Below, in pieces: positions 1 to 8,079 of a stretch of 19,244 nucleotides of DNA. Source of the DNA: JAYVJM01 sp043769275 (GTDB taxonomy: Bacteria > Pseudomonadota > Gammaproteobacteria > Pseudomonadales > UBA7239). Each line of letters opens with the position of its first letter. The first letter of the stretch is position 1. The DNA lies in assembly GCA_043769275.1 (NCBI GenBank), contig JAYVJM010000060.1:1-19244 (forward strand), in the 5' to 3' direction. The translations under genes were made by a program, and so were the position numbers. The notes below the pieces were generated by a model that was given only the letters and a program-made list of their open reading frames with translations, did no database searches and was not told where the DNA came from.

Positions 1-215
1 CACCAAACGCTGTAGCTAGATTAGGCGTGTTCATAATTCAGACGATAACGTTGGCAGTTGCCTGATGGTTTGGTGTCCAGAATTGACAGCACATGTCACT
101 TGGGGGTGTGTAATTGCGCCGAGCGTATATTGGTAAGTTAAAGACGGCCAAGCAGTCTGCGTGATTCAGGGCGACACGCTTTGTTGGATTTTCTAAGAGC
201 CTGCCTCTGTCGGTG

Positions 216-224
216 TGCTAAAAT
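216..224 (+). promoter_or_regulatory. Possible extended -10 promoter element
   Basis: TGC followed by TAAAAT fits the extended -10 pattern (TGn plus five of six bases of TATAAT). No -35 hexamer is visible at the right distance. It lies 225 bp upstream of zipA, so it could give a long-leader transcript. Weak call based on the short motif alone. Confidence 0.25.
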
Positions 225-360
225 TTGGCGCAGCTTGCTAGGGGGTGGCGACAGGATATGTCTCCGTATCGTATATTTTTCAATGCGGAAGGGTCGAGTG
301 TGGCATGGGCTACGAGAATGAGCTTCTATCGAAGTCGCCTTGGCTGCTTAAGCGCGGCTA

Positions 361-380
361 GCTGTGTAAAGCTGTGTAAA
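361..380 (+). repeat. Tandem 10-bp direct repeat
   Basis: The decamer gctgtgtaaa occurs twice head to tail immediately upstream of the probable zipA -35 element. It could be a replication-slippage duplication or a binding-site pair; the sequence does not decide between these. Confidence 0.6.
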
Positions 381-409
381 ATGGCAAAAATAAATTCATT
401 TTTTATACT
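381..409 (+). promoter_or_regulatory. Probable sigma-70 promoter of zipA-ligA
   Basis: ATGGCA (381-386, four of six matches to TTGACA), a 17-bp spacer, and TATACT (404-409, five of six matches to TATAAT). Transcription would begin about 416, leaving a short leader of roughly 35 nt before the zipA start. The region between is AT-rich. This would drive zipA and the closely following ligA. Confidence 0.45.
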
Positions 410-449
410 TTGAAATTACAATGGCAAAATTGTAGAAGCGGGAGGCTGG

Positions 450-1550
450 ATGGGCATGCGTGAATGGCTGATTGCACTGGGCATACTGGTCATTGTTGCC
501 ATTCTTTTGGATGGCGTGCGTCGTATGCGTAATACAAGGCGCGATGTTCAGTCGTCGCTGTTCGCCGATGAGAATCGAGGCACAACTCTCGTGGCCGCTC
601 ATGGAGGTCGCTCAGCGCCTTCATCGGACATAAAAAACCAAACGCAAAATGTGTCGCAACTGCGCGCTGAACGACAAGAGCCTGATTTTAGAGACGATTT
701 TTTTGATGGCGCGATAGATGACATTTCCGTGGCACGTGTCACTGCTGTCCGTGTGCCGGACACCGTTTCTAGTACGCAGTCTCCTATCGCTAAACCTGTT
801 TTTGGTGATCCTACATTTGCAGCTCCCATATTTGATACAGCAACCACGCCGCTTGGTTTGGGCGAGTCTGCGGTGCTGAGTAAGCCGCGCGTGTACGAAC
901 GTCCTGCAGATCAACCGGCTCCGCGTCGTGAGCCACCGGTAATCAAAGAAAGCAAGCCGGTTGTTATCGCGCAGCAAGAACGCGCTATGCGCCAGCAAGA
1001 AAAGCAACAACAAGACAAGCCAGTAAGCGAGGAGCCGCTACAAAAGCCGCCACAAGAAACTCTGGAGCAAGCATTGCCGCAGCAAAAAAAAGCCCCTCAG
1101 CAACAGTCGCTGGTGCAGCAAGAGGTGATTGTTATTAGCGTGATGGCGCGTGAGCGCACGGGCTTGCCCGGTGCAAAGCTGCTGGAAATCTTGTTGGCTA
1201 ATGGGCTGCGTTACGGTGACCGCAATATTTTTCATTATTACTCTTCTGGTGATGAGGGTGAAGAAAATTCGCTGTACAGCGTGGTGAATGCCGTGAATCC
1301 TGGCAGCTTTGATCTCAATAATATGCAGAGCTTCCATACGCCAGGGGTGAGTCTTTTTTTAACGCTGCCGACACCATCCTCAGCTATGGCCGCGTTTGAT
1401 TCTATGCTGACTACCGCGCGCGCCATTGCCGAGCAACTACAGGGCGAGCTGCGTGATGAAAACCGCAGTGTTATGACGCATCAAACGGTAGAGCATTGCC
1501 GTCAGCGTATTCGTGACTTTGAAATGCATAGCCGTTTACCTGCGCGCTGA
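450..1550 (+). CDS. zipA: Cell division protein ZipA
   Basis: ZipA is an inner-membrane divisome protein that binds the C-terminal tail of FtsZ and tethers the Z-ring to the membrane. The 366-residue protein has the expected layout. A single N-terminal membrane anchor spans about residues 5-20, inside the REWLIALGILVIVAILLDG segment typical of the family, and is followed by RRMR. A long P/Q/E-rich, low-complexity linker covers about 30-224, glutamine-rich near 174-224. The globular ZipA C-terminal FtsZ-binding domain covers about 225-355. The ATG at 450 is preceded by GGAGG (441-445) with a tight 4-nt spacer; a second ATG two codons later (456) has a 10-nt spacer and could also be used. The family usually starts just before REWL, which fits either. 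ligA follows within 36 bp, the classical zipA-ligA order, suggesting co-transcription. Assignment is secure from topology and C-terminal domain. Confidence 0.93.
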   Translation: MGMREWLIALGILVIVAILLDGVRRMRNTRRDVQSSLFADENRGTTLVAAHGGRSAPSSDIKNQTQNVSQLRAERQEPDFRDDFFDGAIDDISVARVTAVRVPDTVSSTQSPIAKPVFGDPTFAAPIFDTATTPLGLGESAVLSKPRVYERPADQPAPRREPPVIKESKPVVIAQQERAMRQQEKQQQDKPVSEEPLQKPPQETLEQALPQQKKAPQQQSLVQQEVIVISVMARERTGLPGAKLLEILLANGLRYGDRNIFHYYSSGDEGEENSLYSVVNAVNPGSFDLNNMQSFHTPGVSLFLTLPTPSSAMAAFDSMLTTARAIAEQLQGELRDENRSVMTHQTVEHCRQRIRDFEMHSRLPAR

Positions 1551-1586
1551 TTTTGTTCTTGTTGCGCTTTGGAAGCCAGAGACTTT

Positions 1587-3653
1587 ATGCCGCAAGGTGA
1601 CTTGTTCCAATCCGAGAATGGTCATCCAGACACGCCGCCTAAGGCACGCCAGCACTATCTGCAACTGCAAACAGACTTGCATAACCATAATCGCCGCTAT
1701 TACTTGCATGACTCCCCCAGCATTCCCGATGCAGAATATGATCGTTTGATGCAGGAGCTGCTACTTATCGAGCAAGCGCATCCGGAATGGATTACCGAAA
1801 ACTCGCCCAGCCAGCGCATTGGCGCAGCGCCTTTATCCGCGTTTGTTATGGTGCAGCACGAAGTCCCCATGCGGTCATTGGCGAATGCTTTTAGCAGCGA
1901 CGATATGCATGCGTTTGATAGGCGTATACGCGAGCGGCTGGATACGGAAGCGCCACTTGAGTATGTGTGTGAATTAAAATTTGACGGCATAGCAGTCAGT
2001 TTGTTGTACAAAAATGGCTTGTTAGTGCGTGGCTCGACACGCGGAGATGGTAGCCAAGGCGAAGACATAACGGCCAACTTGCGCACGGTGAGGGCAATAC
2101 CTTTGCAGTTATCAAGAAAGGATTATCCTGCTGTGCTGGAAGTGCGCGGCGAAGTTTTTATGCCGAAAGCCGGCTTTGAAAAACTCAATCAGTGCGCGCT
2201 GGCCAAGCAAGAGAAGTTGTTTGTAAACCCGCGCAATGCGGCGGCGGGCAGTTTGCGGCAACTGGATTCTAGTATCACGGCGCAGCGCCCACTAGACTTT
2301 TTCATTTATGGTGTTGGCTGGGTAGAGGGTGAGTTTTTGCCGACTACACAGGTTGGCATATTGAATCAACTAGGCGAGTGGGGTTTGCCTGTGAATCCTG
2401 AGATAGCTGTGGTGCAGGGCGTGGAAGCCTGCTTGAATTATTACGATCAGCTTGAAAAAAAGCGCGCCAGCCTGTCTTATGAAATTGACGGAATAGTCTA
2501 TAAAGTCAATAGATTAGAGTTGCAGCATGCGCTGGGTTTTGTCGCGCGATCACCGCGTTGGGCAGTTGCGCGCAAGTTTCCTGCACAAGAAGAAATGACC
2601 GAGTTGCTGGATGTGGAGTTTCAAGTCGGGCGTACGGGTGCGGTTACGCCGGTTGCGCGCTTGGTGCCGGTATTCGTCGGCGGCGTTACGGTCAGTAATG
2701 CGACTTTGCATAATATGGATGAAGTGCAGCGCTTAGATGTGCGTGTGGGCGACACTGTAATTGTGCGTCGTGCAGGCGATGTTATTCCGCAAATAGTGCA
2801 AGTTGTGCTGGAGCGTAGACCATCAAATGCGCGTTTGATTCAAATGCCCTTGCATTGCCCTGTGTGCGGCTCGCCGGTTGAGCGTGCAGAAACGGAATCG
2901 GTAGCGCGTTGCAGCGGTGGTTTGATTTGTGCTGCGCAGCGCAAGGAGGCCATCAAGCATTTTGCCGCCCGTCGTGCCATGTATATTGACGGTCTTGGCG
3001 ATAAATTGGTCGATCAGTTGGTGGATGGTGGGTTAGTGCAGGCTTTGCCGGACATCTATTCGTTGGAGTTGGAGGCTCTTTCCGCGCTAGAGCGCATGGG
3101 TGAAAAATCGGCACGTAATCTGCTGGTCGCCATAGAGAAATCGAAACACACTACCTTGGCGCGCTTTCTTTTTGGGCTGGGAGTACGTGAAGTCGGCGAG
3201 GCGACGGCGCAGGCACTGGCGCAGTATTTTGGCTCGCTTGATGCGTTAGCGCAGGCGAACCAAGCGCAATTGCGCTTGGTTCCCGACGTTGGGCCGGTCG
3301 TTGCCTGTTTTATCGCAAAGTTTTTTGCTGATCCACGCAATATTGATGTTGTCAGTGCGCTTCAAGCGGCGGGCGTGCAATGGCCGGATGTGGCAGTGCA
3401 ACCTTTAAATAAGCCGCTGGCGGGGAAAAACTACGTGTTGACGGGTGCGATGGATACCATGGATCGCAATACAGCAAAAGATCATTTGCTTGCATTGGGT
3501 GCCAAAGTTGCCGGTTCCGTTTCTGTGAAAACGCACGTTGTGATAGCCGGTAGCGAAGCGGGTACAAAACGGACAAAAGCGGAGCAATTGGGTGTTCCTG
3601 TGTGGGACGAGGCGCAGTTGTTGGCCTTATTAAAAGAATATGGGCAGATATAG
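1587..3653 (+). CDS. ligA: NAD-dependent DNA ligase LigA
   Basis: LigA seals nicks in duplex DNA during replication and repair using NAD+ as adenylate donor. The 688-residue product has all expected parts. These are the N-terminal Ia domain (YYLHDSPSIPDAEYDRLM near 39-55), the nucleotidyltransferase KFDG motif with adenylated lysine at about K131, and an OB fold. The zinc-binding cysteines follow at about 424, 427, 442 and 448 (CPVC...CSGGLIC), then helix-hairpin-helix repeats and a C-terminal BRCT domain from about 607 on. Length is slightly above the E. coli enzyme (671 residues). I chose ATG 1587. A TTG at 1569 in the same frame gives six more residues, but no Shine-Dalgarno precedes it, while GGAAG lies upstream of the ATG at a somewhat long spacing. 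It sits 36 bp after zipA and probably shares its transcript. Confidence 0.95.
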   Translation: MPQGDLFQSENGHPDTPPKARQHYLQLQTDLHNHNRRYYLHDSPSIPDAEYDRLMQELLLIEQAHPEWITENSPSQRIGAAPLSAFVMVQHEVPMRSLANAFSSDDMHAFDRRIRERLDTEAPLEYVCELKFDGIAVSLLYKNGLLVRGSTRGDGSQGEDITANLRTVRAIPLQLSRKDYPAVLEVRGEVFMPKAGFEKLNQCALAKQEKLFVNPRNAAAGSLRQLDSSITAQRPLDFFIYGVGWVEGEFLPTTQVGILNQLGEWGLPVNPEIAVVQGVEACLNYYDQLEKKRASLSYEIDGIVYKVNRLELQHALGFVARSPRWAVARKFPAQEEMTELLDVEFQVGRTGAVTPVARLVPVFVGGVTVSNATLHNMDEVQRLDVRVGDTVIVRRAGDVIPQIVQVVLERRPSNARLIQMPLHCPVCGSPVERAETESVARCSGGLICAAQRKEAIKHFAARRAMYIDGLGDKLVDQLVDGGLVQALPDIYSLELEALSALERMGEKSARNLLVAIEKSKHTTLARFLFGLGVREVGEATAQALAQYFGSLDALAQANQAQLRLVPDVGPVVACFIAKFFADPRNIDVVSALQAAGVQWPDVAVQPLNKPLAGKNYVLTGAMDTMDRNTAKDHLLALGAKVAGSVSVKTHVVIAGSEAGTKRTKAEQLGVPVWDEAQLLALLKEYGQI

Positions 3654-3727
3654 TGCCGCTTCTAGGCGATACCGTTTAAATAAGTCACGGGCTTTTGTTA
3701 TGCTGGTAGCTGGTTTAAGTCCCCTTG

Positions 3728-5287
3728 GTGGTTACTGCATTGTTTTCTAAAATTATTTCTAATTTTTCTCGATTAAAACTTCCCAGTAAAGTCGGCGCAG
3801 ACAAGGCTTTGTATGCCACCAATAGCCGCGCTGCGGCACCCACCGCCCAAGTCTTGACCGACCATAAACACAGAAACATGCAAGGCGCAAAAAAAGCGGC
3901 TGATGGCATGAAAAAAGTGCCGCGCACGCAGTCAAAGCCAACTTTAAAGAAAAAACCAGTTGATAGCTGGAATATTAGCCAATTTCAGGTAGCGCCTGAG
4001 GCGGGTAAAGTTCGCTTTCATGACTTCGATCTGCCTGTTGAGCTAATGCATGCGGTTGCTGATCTCGGTTTTAGTTATTGCTCACTAATCCAGGCGCAGT
4101 CGCTGCCCCATACGTTGCGTGGTGGTGATGTCGTAGGCAAAGCACAAACCGGCACAGGGAAAACGGCGGCCTTTTTGATTGCGGTTATCAACGATTTACT
4201 CAAAAACCCCGTTAAGGGCGAGCATTATGCCGGTGAGGCGCGTGCGGTAGTGCTGGCACCCACGCGAGAGCTGGCACTGCAAATTGGCGAGGATGCGCAA
4301 CTACTTGCTAAATACAGTGGGTTACAGGTACACACACTTGTCGGCGGTATGGATTACCAGAAGCAAAAACAGCAGCTACACAGTCGTCTAGTCGATATTC
4401 TGGTGGCTACACCAGGACGACTGATGGACTTTATGGATAGCCGCGATGTGTATCTGGACGAAGTGGAGTGTTTGGTTATTGATGAAGCAGATCGCATGCT
4501 GGATATGGGTTTTATTCCGCAGGTAAAACGTATTGTTCGCGCTACACCGGTCAGAGAAAACCGTCAAACATTATTATTTAGTGCCACCTTTAATCAGGAT
4601 GTGATGAATCTTTCTGCGCAGTGGACGTGCAATCCCGTGCATATTGAAATTGAGCCGGAAAGTCGGGCAGCCGATCGCGTGGAACAGCGCGTATACATGG
4701 CGAGCAGTGATGAAAAATTCACGGTGCTGATGAACTTGCTTAATCAGAGTGATGTGCACAGCATGATTGTGTTTGCCAATCGCCGCGATATTTGTCGTGA
4801 TTTATTCGAGAAATTAAGTGCCTGTGGTGTGTCTTGCGGCATGTTAAGCGGGGAGGTTGATCAGGCTAAACGTGTGCGTACGCTGGATCACTTTAAAAGC
4901 GGTCAAACGCGCGTTTTGGTTGCGACTGATGTGGCGGGGCGGGGCATTCATGTCGATGGCATTAGTCATGTTGTGAATTACACGCTGCCGGAAACGCCAG
5001 ATGATTATGTGCATCGGATAGGGCGCACTGGGCGCGCAGGAGCTAGCGGTATATCCGTGAGTTTTGCCTGCGAAGATGATGGTTTTTTATTGCCGGAAAT
5101 TGAAAAGCTATTAGGCAAAAAGCTGGTGTGTGAAATGCCGCCGGTCGAGTTACTTAAGGCATTGTCGCCAGAAATGACGCAGCGTGCCGATAAAGCCGAA
5201 CGTGACGGTCGTCGTGAGCACCGTAGTCAATTGGGCGCAGGAAACAAAAGTGGCAGCAACAGAGGAGGTGGAGCTCGCCGCCGCTGA
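3728..5287 (+). CDS. rhlB: DEAD-box ATP-dependent RNA helicase RhlB
   Basis: RhlB unwinds structured RNA and in enterobacteria works with RNase E in the degradosome. The protein shows the full DEAD-box set: Q motif region near 98-125, Walker A AQTGTGKT (about 139-146), PTRELA, the GG doublet, TPGR, DEAD (about 252-255), SAT (285-287), a second RecA domain with TDVAGRG, and HRIGRTGR (429-436). The overall wording matches Pseudomonas-type RhlB more than E. coli RhlB or RhlE. An approximately 95-residue basic, Ala/Lys-rich N-terminal extension and an Arg/Gly-rich tail flank the core; both are plausible RNA-binding arms. The start is uncertain. TTG 3725, GTG 3728, TTG 3740 (GGTGG at 3727-3731, 8-nt spacer) and ATG 3878 are all in frame. 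I chose GTG 3728 because the residues after it resemble the hydrophobic N-terminus of Pseudomonas RhlB. The function is secure; the start is not. Confidence 0.9.
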   Translation: MVTALFSKIISNFSRLKLPSKVGADKALYATNSRAAAPTAQVLTDHKHRNMQGAKKAADGMKKVPRTQSKPTLKKKPVDSWNISQFQVAPEAGKVRFHDFDLPVELMHAVADLGFSYCSLIQAQSLPHTLRGGDVVGKAQTGTGKTAAFLIAVINDLLKNPVKGEHYAGEARAVVLAPTRELALQIGEDAQLLAKYSGLQVHTLVGGMDYQKQKQQLHSRLVDILVATPGRLMDFMDSRDVYLDEVECLVIDEADRMLDMGFIPQVKRIVRATPVRENRQTLLFSATFNQDVMNLSAQWTCNPVHIEIEPESRAADRVEQRVYMASSDEKFTVLMNLLNQSDVHSMIVFANRRDICRDLFEKLSACGVSCGMLSGEVDQAKRVRTLDHFKSGQTRVLVATDVAGRGIHVDGISHVVNYTLPETPDDYVHRIGRTGRAGASGISVSFACEDDGFLLPEIEKLLGKKLVCEMPPVELLKALSPEMTQRADKAERDGRREHRSQLGAGNKSGSNRGGGARRR

Positions 5288-5291
5288 TGCA

Positions 5292-6914
5292 TCACTCGCC
5301 CGCTCGCCAGCCATTTGTGATTGGGTAGCGCCGGTCGCGCCCAAAGCCGCGCTGACTGATGCGCACACCGACGGCAGATTGCCTGCGTTTGTATTCGTTG
5401 GCATCTACCAGTCGCAGTACACGTTTTACGGTGTCAGCCGCAAAGCCTGCTGAGATAATCTCCTCGCAGCTTTCATCCTGTTCGACATAGCGCGCCAAAA
5501 TCTCATCCAAGATGTCATAAGTGGGCAGGCTGTCTTGGTCTTTTTGATCGGGCGCTAATTCTGCAGAAGGCGGCCTGTCTATTACGCGCTGCGGAATCAC
5601 GGCTGATAAGCTGTTGCGATACGCAGCCAAGCGATATACCCACGTTTTCGGTACATCTTTCAGTGGGGCAAAGCCGCCAACCATATCGCCGTACAGTGTG
5701 CAGTAGCCCACGGCAATTTCGCTTTTATTTCCTGTTGTTAAAACCAGCGCGCCTTTCTTGTTGGAGATGGCCATCAATAATAAGCCTCTGCAGCGCGCCT
5801 GTAGATTTTCCTCTGTGGTGTCGCGCTTTGTGTTCGCAAAATGGGGGGTGAGCATATCCATAAAAGCGTTGAACGCTGGCGCAATGGGGATGACCGAGTA
5901 CGCCACGCCCAATGTACGGGCTTGGCTTTCGGCATCCTCCATGCTCATTGCTGCGGTGTAGTGGTAAGGCATCATCACGGCTTCCACGCGATCGGCACCC
6001 AAAGCATCGACAGCCAGTGCCAACGTCAACGCTGAATCAATGCCGCCTGACAGGCCGAGCACGACACGAGCAAAGCTGTTTTTATTCACATAGTCGCGCA
6101 GCCCGCAGACCAGTGCTTGATAAGTCGCGGCCTCTTCGCTGAGGAGCGGCGCGAGTTTTGCTACGTCAATACAGATTTGTTCGCTACATTTCCTTGCTTC
6201 TAATAGCAGCATTTCTTCCTCAAAAGCAAAGGCGCGCGCGCATACCGTGCCGTCTGAGTTGAGCGCACAAGAGCTGCCGTCAAAGACTAATTCATCCTGC
6301 CCGCCAACCATGTTTAGATAAACAATTGGTATTGCGCCCGCCCGTGCGCGCCTCGCAAAAAGTGTCTCGCGCTCATCTTGCTTGCCGTTATGAAAAGGCG
6401 ATGCATTGATGCTTAACATCAAACGCGCCCCAGCGTTTTTCGCTTGCTGCATGGGGTGTTCTTGCCATATATCTTCACAAATAGTGAGCGCGACAGGAGT
6501 GCCGTCTAAGTCAAATAGACAGGGCTGATCGCCTGCTGCGAAGTAGCGCTTTTCATCAAATACCTGATAATTCGGCAGGCACTGCTTGCGATATTCCGTC
6601 AGCAGTTTCCCGCGATAAAAAACGCCAGCAGCATTGAATAATTTTCCCTCGCGCATGATTGGGTAGCCAAGAACGACGTATAAGTCACCTACGGCGGTTG
6701 CGATTTGTGCCAATGCTTGCTCAATGCGCGGCTGCAAGCTGGGGCGAAGCAGTAAATCCTCTGGTGGATAGCCTGTCAGCGCCAGTTCAGGTAACAACAG
6801 TAGACGTGCGCCGGCTTTGCGCGCCTGCGCGATGCTACTTAACACGTGCTGCGTATTGGCTGGAATGTCGCCAACCAGTGGATTGATCTGTGCCAAAGCG
6901 ATTGAAAAACTCAT
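5292..6914 (-). CDS. nadE: Glutamine-dependent NAD+ synthetase NadE
   Basis: This enzyme makes the last step of NAD+ biosynthesis, amidating deamido-NAD+ with ammonia released from glutamine and spending ATP. The 540-residue, two-domain form is clear. An N-terminal nitrilase-fold glutaminase has a Glu-Lys-Cys triad at about E43 (PELALTGYPPEDLL), K110 (YRKQCLPNYQVFDE) and C146 (LTICEDIWQE). The C-terminal synthetase domain has the ATP-pyrophosphatase loop SGGIDS at about 289-294 and TTGNKSE further on. It ends in FGRDRRYPITNGW, a family-typical terminus. I chose the ATG whose first base is 6914 because NadE homologues begin with a short MxxxIALAQINP sequence. An upstream in-frame ATG (6941) adds nine residues but lacks a ribosome site and lies at the probable transcription start. 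The gene is divergent from ttcA and convergent with rhlB, with only 4 bp between stop codons. Confidence 0.94.
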   Translation of the reverse strand: MSFSIALAQINPLVGDIPANTQHVLSSIAQARKAGARLLLLPELALTGYPPEDLLLRPSLQPRIEQALAQIATAVGDLYVVLGYPIMREGKLFNAAGVFYRGKLLTEYRKQCLPNYQVFDEKRYFAAGDQPCLFDLDGTPVALTICEDIWQEHPMQQAKNAGARLMLSINASPFHNGKQDERETLFARRARAGAIPIVYLNMVGGQDELVFDGSSCALNSDGTVCARAFAFEEEMLLLEARKCSEQICIDVAKLAPLLSEEAATYQALVCGLRDYVNKNSFARVVLGLSGGIDSALTLALAVDALGADRVEAVMMPYHYTAAMSMEDAESQARTLGVAYSVIPIAPAFNAFMDMLTPHFANTKRDTTEENLQARCRGLLLMAISNKKGALVLTTGNKSEIAVGYCTLYGDMVGGFAPLKDVPKTWVYRLAAYRNSLSAVIPQRVIDRPPSAELAPDQKDQDSLPTYDILDEILARYVEQDESCEEIISAGFAADTVKRVLRLVDANEYKRRQSAVGVRISQRGFGRDRRYPITNGWRAGE

Positions 6915-6946
6915 CGTGGTTATCCGTAAAATAAAAGGCATGGCAA

Positions 6947-6952
6947 ATTGTA
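6947..6952 (-). promoter_or_regulatory. Possible -10 element for nadE
   Basis: Read on the minus strand, TACAAT matches TATAAT at five of six positions, and transcription would begin near 6940. No good -35 hexamer is visible 16-18 bp upstream, so the call is weak. If correct it excludes the longer nadE start at 6941 and supports the start at 6914. Confidence 0.3.
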
Positions 6953-6976
6953 AGGCGAATTGATGTGTTGCTCTAT

Positions 6977-7006
6977 TTGGCGGCTTTTATCGGCAGACCG
7001 TAGAAT
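6977..7006 (+). promoter_or_regulatory. Probable sigma-70 promoter of ttcA
   Basis: TTGGCG (6977-6982, four of six matches to TTGACA), an 18-bp spacer and TAGAAT (7001-7006, five of six matches to TATAAT). Transcription would begin about 7013, giving a very short leader that just contains the ttcA ribosome-binding site GAGGA at 7018-7022. It lies in the divergent nadE/ttcA gap. Confidence 0.45.
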
Positions 7007-7029
7007 GCGCGCTCTTTGAGGATCGTTAC

Positions 7030-7866
7030 ATGCAGCCGCAACAAAGCCGTACCGAGTTTAATAAATTGCAAAAACGCTTGCGCAGACAAGTGGGTTTGGC
7101 GATTGATGATTACACCATGATCGAAGACGGCGACAGAATAATGGTGTGTTTGTCGGGTGGAAAAGACTCTTACACAATGCTGGATATCTTGCTGAATTTA
7201 CAAAAATCCGCGCCGATAGCATTTGAGTTGATTGCCGTGAATCTGGATCAAAAACAGCCGGGGTTTCCAGAAGAAATCTTGCCGGCTTATCTCGCGTCTA
7301 TAGGCGTGCCATTTCATATTCTTGAAAAAGACACTTACAGCATCGTCACGGATATTGTGCCAGCAGGTAAAACCTATTGCGGGCTATGCTCACGTTTGCG
7401 GCGCGGGACTTTGTATGGTTTTGCTGAAGAAATCGGCGCGACCAAAATTGCACTGGGTCATCACCGTGACGACATAATGGAAACGCTTTTTCTCAACATG
7501 TTTTACGGTGGAAAACTCAAAGCAATGCCGCCCAAGTTGTTGAGCGACGATAAACGCAATATTGTGATACGCCCTTTGGCATATTGTTGTGAAGCGGATA
7601 TTGTGGAATTCGCACGGCAGCGAAAATTCCCGATAATTCCCTGCAATTTATGTGGTTCGCAGGACAATATGCAGCGGCAGGCCATCAAAGAGATGCTGCA
7701 AGGATGGGATAAAAAACACCCAGGCCGTATAGAGTCTATTTTTTCCAGTATTTGTAATGTTGCCCCTTCGCAATTGGGTGATACGCAACTGTTTGATTTT
7801 GCGGCTCTCACTCTTGATCGTAGTGTGGTGCGTCCACAGCGTCTTGCTGCGGTTGATATATCTTGA
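7030..7866 (+). CDS. ttcA: tRNA 2-thiocytidine(32) synthetase TtcA
   Basis: TtcA is an iron-sulfur, ATP-dependent enzyme that thiolates cytidine 32 in a subset of tRNAs. The 278-residue protein has the PP-loop SGGKDS at 42-47. Its Fe-S ligand cysteines lie in CGLC (C117, C120) and in CNLC (C205, C208), the arrangement known from E. coli TtcA, where three of these positions ligate a [4Fe-4S] cluster. GHHRDDIMETLFLNMFYGG is a further family-typical stretch. The ATG is preceded by GAGGA (7018-7022) with a 7-nt spacer, which settles the start. It is divergent from nadE and followed by a 235-bp gap before rho, so it is probably a single-gene unit. The assignment is secure. Confidence 0.94.
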   Translation: MQPQQSRTEFNKLQKRLRRQVGLAIDDYTMIEDGDRIMVCLSGGKDSYTMLDILLNLQKSAPIAFELIAVNLDQKQPGFPEEILPAYLASIGVPFHILEKDTYSIVTDIVPAGKTYCGLCSRLRRGTLYGFAEEIGATKIALGHHRDDIMETLFLNMFYGGKLKAMPPKLLSDDKRNIVIRPLAYCCEADIVEFARQRKFPIIPCNLCGSQDNMQRQAIKEMLQGWDKKHPGRIESIFSSICNVAPSQLGDTQLFDFAALTLDRSVVRPQRLAAVDIS

Positions 7867-7894
7867 TGATGCCTCACTGGACAGCCCCAAATAA

Positions 7895-7943
7895 GCCGCC
7901 TATAGTGTCCTTGTCTTAGTCAAGACACGCCTGTATAGACGGC
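7895..7943 (+). promoter_or_regulatory. Imperfect hairpin between ttcA and rho
   Basis: Outer arms GCCGCCTATA (7895-7904) and TATAGACGGC (7934-7943) pair with one mismatch. Inner arms TGTCTT (7912-7917) and AAGACA (7922-7927) close a 4-nt loop, with an internal loop between. An alternative pairing GTGTC (7905-7909) with GACAC (7924-7928) is possible. No T-run follows, so it is not a standard intrinsic terminator of ttcA. It could be a 3'-end protecting structure or part of a rho leader. Confidence 0.5.
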
Positions 7944-8060
7944 ACGCGATACCCAGAAAGCCATAGATAAATAAGTTGGCTTTACCTTTTAAAAAAATTT
8001 AACTTCCGACCTAAACTTGCCTGCATCGCCATAGGTGAGCTGTGTGTTGGTGAATAGGTT

Positions 8061-8079
8061 TCCTCCCATCCCCCCCCTC
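8061..8079 (+). promoter_or_regulatory. C-rich, G-free tract before rho (possible rut-like site)
   Basis: These 19 bases are almost purely pyrimidine and contain an octamer of C. Unstructured, C-rich, G-poor RNA is what the Rho primary site binds. Its position 22 bp before the rho start codon makes it a candidate autoregulatory loading site. It is short compared with typical rut regions, so this is an inference. Confidence 0.35.

Larger units (their letters stand above)
1..449. other. Region without a convincing gene, upstream of zipA
   Basis: I see no supportable gene here. The only open frame of note is about 62 codons (225-413, TTG start) and resembles nothing I recognise. In Pseudomonas and relatives the space before zipA is occupied by smc; no SMC C-terminal signature is readable in the frames I checked. 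The stretch holds an extended -10-like element at 216-224, a 10-bp tandem duplication at 361-380 and the likely zipA promoter at 381-409. It may be a normal promoter region or the edge of a rearrangement. Confidence 0.5.

Noticed and set aside
83..114. Perfect TTGACA (83-88) followed by TGTAAT (109-114)
   Set aside because: The 20-bp spacer is outside the usual 16-18 bp range for sigma-70 promoters and no gene starts nearby.
225..413. 62-codon plus-strand ORF before zipA
   Set aside because: TTG start, no ribosome site, no recognisable similarity, and it runs through the probable zipA promoter.
6915..6941. Longer nadE start at ATG 6941
   Set aside because: No ribosome site, extra residues not typical of the family, and it coincides with the probable transcription start.
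7895..7943. Intrinsic terminator of ttcA
   Set aside because: No T-run after the stem; the sequence continues GC-mixed.
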